Both the position numbers and the translations under genes were made by a program. Below are positions 36,181 through 46,600 of a stretch of 64,000 nt of DNA, piece after piece. The notes below the pieces were generated by a model that was not told the DNA's origin, ran no database searches, and saw only the letters and a list, made by a program, of their open reading frames with translations. Each line of letters begins with the position of its first letter. The stretch's first letter is position 1. The DNA is taken from positions 5,544,990 to 5,608,989 of the forward strand of contig NC_087387.1 of assembly GCF_963675165.1 (NCBI RefSeq), given 5' to 3'. Source of the stretch: Halichondria panicea (Eukaryota; Porifera; Demospongiae; Suberitida; Halichondriidae).

Positions 36181-36886
36181 GGTGGTGGTGACTGAACACT
36201 GTGAACTGAGATATTGATACTAACTTATGCTGCCTGTAAAACGTCCATATATATAGTAGTATAGAGAGAGTGAATACACAAAATGGGCCATATATATAAT
36301 GTACTGTAGTACACACATAATTATTATAACATTATGAGAGTACCTCATAAGGAAGTTAAGAAAAAAATGTCGGCAACTAGGTGATTCGTTTTATAATATG
36401 TATACAGGAAACTGAATTGAGGATCAAATAAGAATAACAGTGGACATTTGATGTATCAAGTAAGAGTCATGGTAACTGACCAATCTGAGCGTCTGGAGAG
36501 GTAACAATACTAAATTGTCATTATTGATCACACGTTTCAGACAGGAATACCGAATATATCATTATTATGCACAGCATATGCATGTGTTTGCTCTCTTTAA
36601 TTATGACTCTTGTACATATAAATATGCATTCTACCAGACCCCCCACCCTGTCAGAGAATAGGCTGCATGGCAATTACGATAATATTTTTCAGTGATTGCT
36701 AAATAATTAGGCATGCATGTTGATACAGGATGTTGATACAGGATGTTGATAGATTCAATTGATACAGGATGCATGTAGATTGATACAGGTTGTTGATGCA
36801 GGATGTACATATTCAATTGACACAACTAACAACTGGGTATAGCTTTATATGCCATTCCCTCTAAGAACTGACGACTTTCGGTCAAC
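36181..36886. other. Class C upstream region of R13 with TTGATACAGG repeats
   Basis: It holds the R12 3' UTR, the class C 5' block, and at about 36718-36808 an irregular minisatellite of TTGATACAGGATG-like units. From about 36640 into R13 exon 2 it is nearly identical to 41990-42389. No gene is seen. Confidence 0.5.
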
Positions 36887-38577
36887 ATGCATGTCTCAAG
36901 CTTCATTCTGCTATTAACTGTTGTCACCACTGTCACAGCACAACCAGGTATACAATAATCATGACTGTAGTTCAGAGCAACACTCTAGATTTGTGTACAG
37001 AATGTTTAGACGGACAACTTCGTCTTCCTGACCTGATTGAAGTGGACACACTTCTTGAGTACTGTCACCATGGAGAATGGAAATGGATTTGTCATGATGC
37101 AAGTCAGTGGAATATTGAGAGATCAAAAGCTACTTGTGGACAACTGGGATATTCGGATCAATTTGGTAAGTGAGATGTGTCCTGAAATTACAAAGAGTAT
37201 AGAGTATTTCTGCTTAGTTTATAAGACAAAATTAATAGAACAAGTAAACGGGGATTCTCAGAATGGTTCAAGAAGAGTAGTCACTCTGAGTGACTGCAGT
37301 GGACCAGGACTAGCGGAGTGTATGGTGACACCCAGTGACAGCTGTAACTCTCTTGTGCGACTACTGTGTTCCGTGGGTTAGTAACAATTTGTCGAGATGC
37401 ATAATGTTATTCACTACTAAATGTACACACATGCATATATACAGCTAACTGTGCTGATGGAGAGACAAAACTGGTGGGTGGAACCACTGACAGAGAGGGA
37501 CGAGTGGAGGTGTGTGTGGGTGGCAGGCGATGGAGGACAGTTTGCACTGGTAGCCAAGACCTGGAAGTTATGGCAATAGCTGTTTGTTTACGAATAAGAA
37601 TTCGAAGTTTAGTGTTAGAAGGTGATGATCATAATTATAATAGCCATTTATTTATAGTATAACGACTGATAGCACAACTATATATACAGGAAGCACTGTG
37701 GCAGTAACTAACTTATTTCCTCCTGGAGCATTTCCAGAGCACAGCCTGGAGTGCACGGAGCGACCCGATGAAGATTTGCGCTGTAGTCTAGTTGAACAAC
37801 AATGTGACAGCTTTGTGGAGCTTGGAGTTGTTTGTAAGAACTATGAAGATCTACGCAATGAATGTTCTAGTACACTGCCTACATTGTCAACTAGAATACA
37901 TGCAAATACACCATTGCCTAATACAACATGTGGCCCTCCTATCAAATCAGACTTTGACAATTCCACCACTATCATCATTGTTGATAATTCCACCACCTTC
38001 ATTGCTGTCATTGGTGTACTGGTGTCTCTTTTACTAGCCGTATCAGTTGGTTGGATAGTCTCCTGTGTTATTCTACTCAGGAGAGGACAGACTGTGCACA
38101 AACAACAGTGAGTGGTCCTAAACACACACCTCATGTTTACCTATACTAATGTGTTGTTCCTACTAAATGTTGTTTACTGCTATTCCCACACAGTGTTGAT
38201 GCAGGTACTATCTCAACAAGGAGCATCAGAGCTACACACAACAGGACATCAACACACAGCTCTACGCTGAGGCCACCCCTCTTGATACAACCTACAGTAG
38301 ACTGAACAGAAGTGATAAACAGACGGAGGAAATTGCTACCTACGATTATGCTGATCCCAAAAAGATAAGAGTAGAGCGTTCCCAAGCAACCAACCCACAA
38401 CCAGTGAGTGGTGAAGCTATCGTGAGAGAAGATGAGTTCTACATTGCTGAGGATCACACGTACGCAGCTGTTAATAAGAAAGCAAAGAAGAAAGAGAAGC
38501 CGAAGAATGCAGAATCTGATGGAGAGGGAGAGGGGGAAGCCCCGCCTCCTTTTGTCAGCACCCTGGCTGAAGTTTAG
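36887..38577 (+). pseudogene. R13: class C receptor with frameshifted tail
   Basis: Exons 36887-36947, 37001-37165, 37239-37376, 37445-37621 and 37690-38107 are fully open and encode leader (MHVSSFILLL), both SRCR domains, stalk and helix. In the tail exon (38194-38577) one A is missing from AGCAATCAG. The frame then reads a Tyr-free stretch (SIRATHNRTSTHSSTLRP and on) to TGA at 38303-38305. The protein would be 356 residues, membrane-bound and without any tyrosine motif. The distal tail remains in frame with itself but carries two changes near the YIAE motif (REDEF). It could act as a decoy receptor if expressed. Confidence 0.75.
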
Positions 38578-39216
38578 AGTGGGGGTGACTGAACACTGTG
38601 AACTGAGATATTGACTAACTTAAGCTGCCTGTAAAACGTCCATAGTAGTATAGAGAGAGAGAGTGAATACACAAAATGGGTGATACTACAATAATATATA
38701 TTATAATTATAATTATTGTACTGTAGTACGCTCACATAATTATTATAACATTACGACAGTGCCCTTTCAAGGAAGTTAAAAAAAATAATGTCGGCAACTA
38801 GGTGATTCGTTTTATAACACGTATACAGGAAACTGAAAGAGGATCAAATAAGAATAACAGTGGACATTAATTTTGCTGCATCAAGTACATCAAGTAAGAG
38901 TCATGGTAACTGACCAATCCGAGCGCCTGGAGACTTGCCTCGAGGTAACAATACCAAATTGTCATTATTGATCACGCGTTTCAGACACCGAATACATCTT
39001 ATGCACAGTATATGCATGCATTTGATACTATAATTATACTAGACCCCTACCCTATCAACTAGAATAGCCTACATGGTAAGATTTCTCAGTGATTGCTAAA
39101 TAATTAGGCATGTTGATACAGGTTGTTGATACAGTATATAGATTAAATTGACATAACTAACAACGGGGTAGCTAGTATATACCATTCACTCTAAGAACTG
39201 GCGACTTTCGATCGAC
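38578..39216. other. Class C upstream region before fragment at 39217
   Basis: It holds the 3' UTR of R13 and a class C 5' block shortened around the C-run. No gene is seen. Confidence 0.5.
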
Positions 39217-39391
39217 ATGCAAGTCTCAAGCTTCTTTCTGCTATTAACTGTTGTCACCACTGTCACAGCACAACCACCAGGTATATATACAATACTTATG
39301 ACTGTAGTTCAGAGCAACACTCTGAGAATTGTGTACAGAATGTTTAGACGGACAACTTCGTCTTCCTGAAGTAGCCACACTTCTTGAGTAT
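39217..39391 (+). pseudogene. Class C 5' fragment, truncated in domain 1
   Basis: Leader exon 39217-39280 (MQVSSFFLLLTVVTTVTAQ) and the beginning of exon 2 (39339-39391, ECLDGQLRLPEVATLLEY) are intact. Homology then stops abruptly and a TGA follows. The rest of the gene is missing, and class B promoter sequence begins about 200 bases later. It looks like a deletion or recombination scar. Confidence 0.8.
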
Positions 39392-39737
39392 AGGGGGTGA
39401 GGTTACACATAGCCAAGCCGTGGTGATGGTGATAACAAGTACGGACATCAATGAATCAGTGCTATAGGACAGCCACACTAACAGAATAGGTCTAGCAATA
39501 GCAATAATAATAAAATTAATTTTACCTTTAGTGCAATATAGCTACAAGTATAGAGTAAAACAAATTGAATGTTCTTTCTATAACTCTGCATATTGCATAT
39601 GTATGTTCTCCAAGACCCTCCCCTTCTCTGAATGACAGACAGCAACTATATAGTGTTTCCTGTTGACATAATAATATACCAAATGCTGTACTCATCTTTT
39701 AGTCTCTTGAGCCTCTAAGCTGAAACAAAGAAAGCAG
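39392..39737. other. Junction from class C fragment to R14 promoter
   Basis: About 200 bases (39392-39590) have no array homology. From about 39600 the class B upstream sequence (TCTCCAAGACCCTCCCCTTC) begins. No gene is seen. Confidence 0.5.
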
Positions 39738-39756
39738 TATAAAAGAGTGATTCACT

Positions 39757-41510
39757 ATGACCAGCATGACTGTTCACCATGCAGTAATCATTGGAATGTT
39801 ATCAATCATTTCAACTATCAGCACTGCTCAACAAGGTATGTTCATAAGTAATCTCAGTAAATAAGCTTTTTACTGTGCAAATATAGAGTGCTTCAATGGA
39901 CAAGTTCGTAAACTTCATTCTGATCTCCTTGAGTATTGTTACAATGGAGAATGGAGATTGGTCTATTACTCAGCGAGTCAGTGGAGTACGAATATGACAA
40001 GGGCTGTGTGTGCACAACTGGGTTACCAGGATTTTTTCGGTAATAATTATTAATTGACTATAATTATAGCATGTATGAAGTATATACACAGACGGCAAAA
40101 TTATTTCTAATATAGGATTAGTGCGAGGGGGAAGTCAGAGTGGTGCAGGAAAATTTGTAACTCTGAAAGAATGCAACGAACCAGGACTAACAGGATGCAT
40201 AGAGACACCTAGTGACAGCTGTACTGAGTGCTCTCCTGTGTTTCTACAGTGTACCGCAGGTTAATCTCGTTTTACCAATACCTTTTTGGATACACACCAT
40301 AATTATGTCATTCTTATGCATGCAGTAGAGTTATAATTATGTATACAGCTAATTGTGATGATGGAGAGATAAGACTGGTGGGTGGCAGAGACACTGACAG
40401 ACAGGGACGAGTGGAGGTGTGTGCTAGCCAGCGATGGAGGACAGTTTGCACTGGCAGTCAAGAAGTGGCAGGAGCTGTTTGTTTACAAATGGGATACATC
40501 TTTGAAGGTAATAAAGGACTGACAAATTCATATAATTATTTGTAGCGAATGTAATTACAACCGATAGGAGGCACTGTTGCACCACCAAACTCATTTCCTC
40601 CTGGAGCATTCCCTGAGTACAGACTGGACTGTACACACCTAAGCAATGGAGCATGGCACTGTAGTCCAGTTGAACAACAATGTGACAGCTTTGTGGAGCT
40701 TGGAGTTGTTTGTAAGAACTATGAAAATCTGTACGATGAATGTTCAACGAACTGTACACTGTCAAGATTGTCAGTAACTATTACACAGTCACCTACCACC
40801 AAGCAAGGTAAATTTAATGTTATAGACAATAAGCGGTATTTTTACTGCACGACATGCCAAATAATAGCTGTTTGTGCTAACAATTCAACTGTGGCAGTAA
40901 CCACTCCAATGGCATGTAATTCCACCACCTCCATTGTTGGCATTGGTGTACTGGTGGCTCTGTTACTAGCTGTATCAGTTGGTTGGATGGTGTCCTGTGT
41001 TATTCTACTCAAGAGAGGACAGATTGTGCACAAACAACAGTGAGTGGTCCTAAACACACACCTCATGTTTACCCATACTAATGTGTTGTTCTTGCTAAAT
41101 CTTGTTAACTGCTATTCCCACACAGTGTTGATGCAGGTACTATCTCAACAAGGAGCAATCAGAGCTACACACAACAGGACATCAACACACAGCTCTACGC
41201 TGAGGCCACCCCTCCTGATACAACCTACAGTAGGCTGAACAGAAGTGATAAACAGACGGAGGAAATTGCTACCTACAATTACGCTGATCCCAACCAGATA
41301 AGAGTAGAGCGTTCCCAAGCAACCAACCCACCACCAGTGAGTGGTGAAGCTATCGTGAGAGAAGAGGAGTTCTACATTGCTGAGGATCACACGTACGCAG
41401 CTGTCAATAAGAAAGCCAAAAAGAAAAAGAAACCAAAGAATGCAGAATCTGATGCAGAAGGAGAGAGTGAAGCCCCGCCTCCTTTTGTTAGCACCCTGGC
41501 TGAAGTGTAG
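39757..41510 (+). CDS. R14: two-SRCR receptor, class B, intact
   Basis: Exons 39757-39835, 39887-40039, 40116-40259, 40349-40507, 40568-40807, 40868-41039 and 41126-41510 give 443 residues. The leader is two codons shorter than in R1. Domain 2 begins IRLVGGRDTDRQGRVEVC. The stalk exon uses an acceptor (AATAATAG) downstream of the usual site and starts AVCANNSTV. WMVSC and LLKRG occur at the membrane. In the tail, YDYADP has become YNYADP, leaving the second Tyr of that pair. The preceding unit is only a fragment, so this gene sits at a recombination joint. Confidence 0.85.
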
Positions 41511-42242
41511 GGTGGTGGTGACTGAACACTGTGAACTGAGATATTGACACTAACTTATGCTGCCTGTAAAATTACGTCCCTAGTAGTATAGAGAGAGAGT
41601 GAATACACAAAATGGGTGATATAATTATTGTACTGTAGTACACTCACATATAATTATTATAACATTATGAGAGTGCCCTTTCAAAATATTGTCGGCAGCT
41701 AGGTGATTCGTTTTATAAAACGTATACAGGAAACTGAATTGAGGATCAAATAAGAATATATAACAGTGGACATTTGCTGCATCAAGTACAAGTAAGAGTC
41801 GTGGTAACTGACCAATCTGAGTGCTGCCTGGAGACTTGCCTCGAGGTAACAATACCAAATTGTCATTATTGATCACGCGTTTCAGACAGGAAGTCACGTT
41901 ATTTATCAAATACATCTTATGCACAGTATATGCATGCATTTGATATTCTCTAGATATAATTATAGCAATTCATATAATTATGCATTCTACCAGACCCCCC
42001 ACCCTGTCAGAGAATAGGCTGCATGGAAATTTCGATAATATTTTTCAGTGATTGCTAAATAATTAGGCATGCATGTTGATACAGGATGTTGATACAGGAT
42101 GTTGATAGATTCAATTGATACAGGATGCATGTAGATTGATACAGGTTGTTGATGCAGGATGTACATATTCAATTGACACAACTAACAACTGGGTATAGCT
42201 TTATATGCCATTCCCTCTAAGAACTGACGACTTTCGGTCAAC
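41511..42242. other. Class C upstream region of R15 with TTGATACAGG repeats
   Basis: It holds the R14 3' UTR, the class C block, and the same minisatellite-bearing segment as upstream of R13, nearly unchanged. No gene is seen. Confidence 0.5.
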
Positions 42243-43926
42243 ATGCATGTCTCAAGCTTCATTCTGCTATTAACTGTTGTCACCACTGTCACAGCACAAC
42301 CAGGTATACAATAATCATGACTGTAGTTCAGAGCAACACTCTAGATTTGTGTACAGAATGTTTAGACGGACAACTTCGTCTTCCTGATTATGACGTACCC
42401 ACACTTCTTGAGTACTGTAACCATGGAGAATGGAGATGGATTTGTCATGATGAAATTCAGTGGAATATTGAGAGATCAAAAGCTACTTGTGGACAACTGG
42501 GATATTCGGATAAACTTGGTAAGTGAGATGTGTCCTGAAATTTCAGACAAAGAGTAAAGTATTTCTGCTTAGTTTATAAGATAAAATTAATAGGACACGT
42601 GATCGAGGATTCTCAAACTGGTTCAGGAAGAGTAGTCACTCTGAGTGACTGCAATGGACCAGGACTAGCAGAGTGTATGGTGACACCCAGTGACAGCTGT
42701 AACTCTCTTGTGCAACTAGTGTGTACCACGGGTTAGTAACAATTTGTAGAGATGCGTAATGTTATGCACTACTAAATGTACACACTAATAGCTAACTGTG
42801 CTGGTAGACAGACAAGACTGGTAGGTGGATCCACTGACAGAGAGGGACGAGTGGAGGTGTGTGTGGGTGGCAGGCGATGGAGGACAGTTTGCACTGGCAA
42901 TCAAGAACTGGCAGTTCTGGCAAGAGGCGTTTGTTTACGAATAGGAAATCGAAGTTTAGTGTTAGAAGGTGATGATTATAATTAGCATTTACAGTATAAC
43001 GATTGATAGCGCAACTATATATACAGGAAGCACTGTGGCAGTAACTAACTCATTTCCTCCTGGAGCATTCCCAGAGTACAGCCTGGAGTGCATGCAGCGA
43101 CCCGCTGAAGATTTGCGCTGTAGTCTAGTTCAACAACAATGTGACAGCTTTGTGGAGCTTCAAGTTGTTTGTAGGAACTACGAAGATCTACGCAATGAAT
43201 GTTCTAGGACTAGTGCACTGTCTACATTGTCAACTAACGTACATGCAACTACACCCTTGCCTAGTACAACATGTGGCCCTATCAAATCAGACAGTAAATG
43301 TACTGGCAATTCCACCACCTTCATTGCTGTCATTGGTGTACTGGTGGCTCTGATACTAGCTGTATTAGTTGGTTTAGTGTCCTGTGTTATTCTACTCAGG
43401 AGAAGACCAACTCAACACAAACGAAGGTAAGTGTCACATACCCTAAACACACATTGGAGCTAAACAACAGTGGGTACATTACGCCCACATATGCATGCAC
43501 TTTATATTTGTAGCATAACCCATCATATTTACTGTTATTTTTACCTTGAATATTTATACTTATAATTACAGTGTTGATCCAGCTATCTCAACAAGGAGCA
43601 ACCAGAGCTACACACAACAGGACAGCAACGAACAGCTTTACGACGAAGCTAAAGCACCTGACCAGACCTACAGTAGGCTGAACAGAGGTCAAGCACAGGA
43701 TCATAAGACGGATGAAATTGCTACCTATGATTACGCTGATCCCAACCAGATAAGAGTAGAGTGTTCCCAAGCAACCAACCCACCACCAGTGAGTGGTGAA
43801 GCTATCGTGAGAGAAGAGGAGTTCTACATTGCTGAGGATCACACGTACGCAGCTGTCAATAAGAAAGCTAAAAAGAAAAAGAAAAAAGACGATGGTGAGG
43901 GAGACAAAAACAATTCATCACTTTAA
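42243..43926 (+). CDS. R15: two-SRCR receptor, diverged last member of the array, intact
   Basis: Exons 42243-42303, 42357-42518, 42594-42731, 42792-42968, 43027-43426 and 43572-43926 give 430 residues. The ectodomain is ordinary class C. From the helix on it differs from all others: ALILAVLVGLVSC lacks the Trp, RRRPTQHKRR replaces RRGQTVHKQQ, and the donor is AG/GTAAGT. The tail has LYDEAKAPDQTYSRL, an added GQAQDHKTD segment, and a lysine-rich end KKKKKDDGEGDKNNSSL instead of the PPPFVSTLAEV end. The YDYADP to YAAV block is identical to the others. The intron before the tail is longer (145 bases). It may be an older lineage that escaped homogenisation. Confidence 0.85.
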
Positions 43927-43940
43927 ACAGAAACATTTCC

Positions 43941-43946
43941 AATAAA
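43941..43946 (+). terminator. AATAAA polyadenylation signal of R15
   Basis: AATAAA lies 15 bases after the R15 stop codon, followed by a GT-rich stretch (GTGTGTTCAAG, TTGTGTGTT). The other receptors do not show such a clear signal. Confidence 0.6.
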
Positions 43947-44592
43947 CGTGCTGACTGTGTGTTCAAGTACTTGATTTGTGTGTTACACTGTACATTAGTT
44001 TTCATTCACTTCACTATCAGATTCTGTCTGTGTGTGCTTATTGTGATTCGTGGCAGAAGCAGTAGTTATTAATGATACCGGTATTATGAGCACTTATAAT
44101 TATTATGGACTAAAATTATGGAAGCCTTTGTTTCCTACAGCTATAATATGCATGAACTGGATTACAGGCTACAATATGCATGCATAATCTACAGCGAAGA
44201 GCATAATTTTATTTGGAGAGGGGATTTTAATTTTTGTTAAACAAATGAACTGTGTTTGTATTCTGTATTAGCTTTCAGTAACCTGTAGCTTGCTTAGCTA
44301 GCAGCGTATGTTACTAAGCAAACAGTGTTGAGAGAGTGTTACACATGTGCATTTTCAATATCGATGTGGTTCAACTCTTTAGAACTTCGATCTTCAAACT
44401 ACACCAGCGTTGTTTCACATGCATGTGTTTGAGTATGTGATATGACCGTACTCAGCCACAAGACAAACTGAGCTAACTTTCACTTTCACTTCGTGCAAAA
44501 CTATAATTTAAATTAAGAATCATAATAGCAAGTGGAAGCACCCAACTCCCACTATAAGAACATGCTACATAATGTATCTTTCAAGCCATCTA

Positions 44593-44839
44593 TAGGGTTT
44601 CATCTAGTGAGGGGGGGGCAGGGGTGAACCTTCCTCACCAAAATGCTTAGCTTCTCCCCCAAAAATGTTGTAGAATAATGACATCATAAATTATAAGGTA
44701 GATCTATTGTGATGCGTTAAGTTAAGCATGATGTAATCAACAAAAGTGGGTGTAGCCAAACATTTTGCAACGCGTTTACGTGTGCCCAAATCTTCTCCCC
44801 CCCCCCCCAAATTAATGTTTTATCCTAGATGAAATCCTG
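44593..44839. mobile_element. Short TIR element (MITE-like)
   Basis: The ends are inverted, AGGGTTTCATCTAG on the left and CTAGATGAAATCCT on the right. ATCTA flanks both sides (44588-44592 and 44840-44844), a likely 5-bp target duplication. The interior has a G-run on one side and a C-run on the other and no ORF. Superfamily not determined. Confidence 0.6.
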
Positions 44840-45467
44840 ATCTATTTTCAAGCCATGCATGCATCAACGTATACTGGGTAATTTCAGTTAGAATGACCCA
44901 TTATACTTCCATGTTAATTTTATAGTCTTGCGGGTCATACTTTGAACTGATTGGACTGATTTTGATACTATACGTATGGCGACTATAGGGTTTTTGCGTC
45001 GAGTTCTGGAATTTTGGAACGATGGAATTTCTACATGATAACCCACAAAATACACCGCAAGCATTGAAAAGGGGCGTCGTTTACGCCATTGCTAAAAGTC
45101 GATAAGTCACACTGTACTCTTGGTTGTGCAATCAGACACCGTAAAAAGAAGACAATAATCATTGTATTACTTTCTTGATGAAAGCACCCCACCGGTGCTG
45201 ATGCCTTGGTGGAGGTGTCAAAGCTACATAACATACAAAGCTACTAGCTATTATAGCAATAGCTTTTATACACACATTATATCATGATGAACATTTTTAT
45301 TTTGCTGCAGCAGGCAGAGTCCAGAATACAAAGAGTGGGTAATGATCAGCCATGATTGTTGTTAAAAACGATTGATGCCAAAATTCTAAAATGATGAACC
45401 TTGCAGCTTGGTGTAATTTATTATAAGCGTTCTAAAAGCTAACTACTATAAGTAGAGCATAGCAACA

Positions 45468-45650
45468 CTTCACGGACAAGTAGGTATAACTCGAGAACAA
45501 AGCATTTTTGTAAATCCATGTATTAAAATCCAAAAAAAACATGACTAGACTTCACGAACAAGTAAGCAAAACTAGGTATAACTCGAGAACAAAGCATTTT
45601 TGTAAATCCATGTATTAAAATCCAAGAAAACATGACTAGAAACCCCTTAC
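45468..45650. repeat. Tandem duplication of about 90 bases
   Basis: Two successive copies share ACTAGGTATAACTCGAGAAC-like sequence, then AAAGCATTTTTGTAAATCCA, TGTATTAAAATCC and ACATGACTAGA. The copies differ by a short insert (AAGCAAAACT). Confidence 0.7.
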
Positions 45651-46600
45651 TTGCACTTCATTGATTTTGAGCAGCTGTAGACAGACACACACACAAACAC
45701 ATTACCGTATACCTCGCTTGCGCCTGCGCACCGAGGCATAAATATCTAGCTGATGGATAATAGTTGCAGTCAAAAGTGAAAAGAAATAATAGGGAGCTCA
45801 AAAGTATGGTTTCATTATTCTAGGCAGAAAGAACTTAAACATTAATATAACAAGGTTTTCATGGCTGCATTGCGAGACTATAGTACACTTAGTATGACAA
45901 GGCGAATGGAATGTTTTATCAGGATTTACAATCAGCCACAATTAAATTATTTTTCCTCTAATCCCAATCACTACATAGATTATACTATACTTACTAATTG
46001 TGCATGACTTCCTCTTATCAACGATCACGATACAATTGAAGGTCTGCTTCCGCACTGAAGCCTGCATGTGGTGGAAGTGAGGTACGACAAGTTAGACCTA
46101 CTGGAGTTGCATGTGAGGACTTCATCACTTACAAGCTTTTGGGAGCCTAGGTGTACCATTGGACACAGGGATGGAGCTGATAAAGAGACAGATTAGTCCA
46201 CGTAGCTATATCCCATAGTCTGTTTCCTCTAACCCCAATCACTACATAGATTAGACTATACAGGGATGGAGCTGATAAAGAGTCCACGTGGCTGTAGATC
46301 CTATATCCCATAGTCCGGGCAACGCCCCCTAAATGCTATTAAAATCCAGAGCTAGATCTAGATGTAAAATAAAATTCTGTCACTATTAATAGACCAACGA
46401 AAGTGTCAGTTGGCCTGCTAATGGAGGAGGTGAGTCTAGTTTGTATGCAGAAGTTGATGATGATGGAGAAATTATTATTTTGCAATCAGCTCTCCGATTT
46501 ATTATATATACAACAATTATGTCATTAATTAAAGTTCGTTCTATTCATTGTCACTATTTCTACTGGGTCCGTTTATTAGTCTTTGGTGATTGGGTGTGGT

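Larger units (their letters stand above)
43975..46600. other. Gene-free interval right of the receptor array
   Basis: I recognise no exon here. It contains a TIR element at 44593-44839, a direct tandem duplication at about 45468-45650, and a repeated CAGGGATGGAGCTGATAAAGA segment (46165 and 46260). Array homology stops at the end of R15, so this marks the right border of the cluster. Confidence 0.5.

Noticed and set aside
36718..36808. CRISPR-like array of TTGATACAGG repeats
   Set aside because: The repeats are irregular, have no spacers of even length, and lie in animal DNA upstream of a receptor gene.
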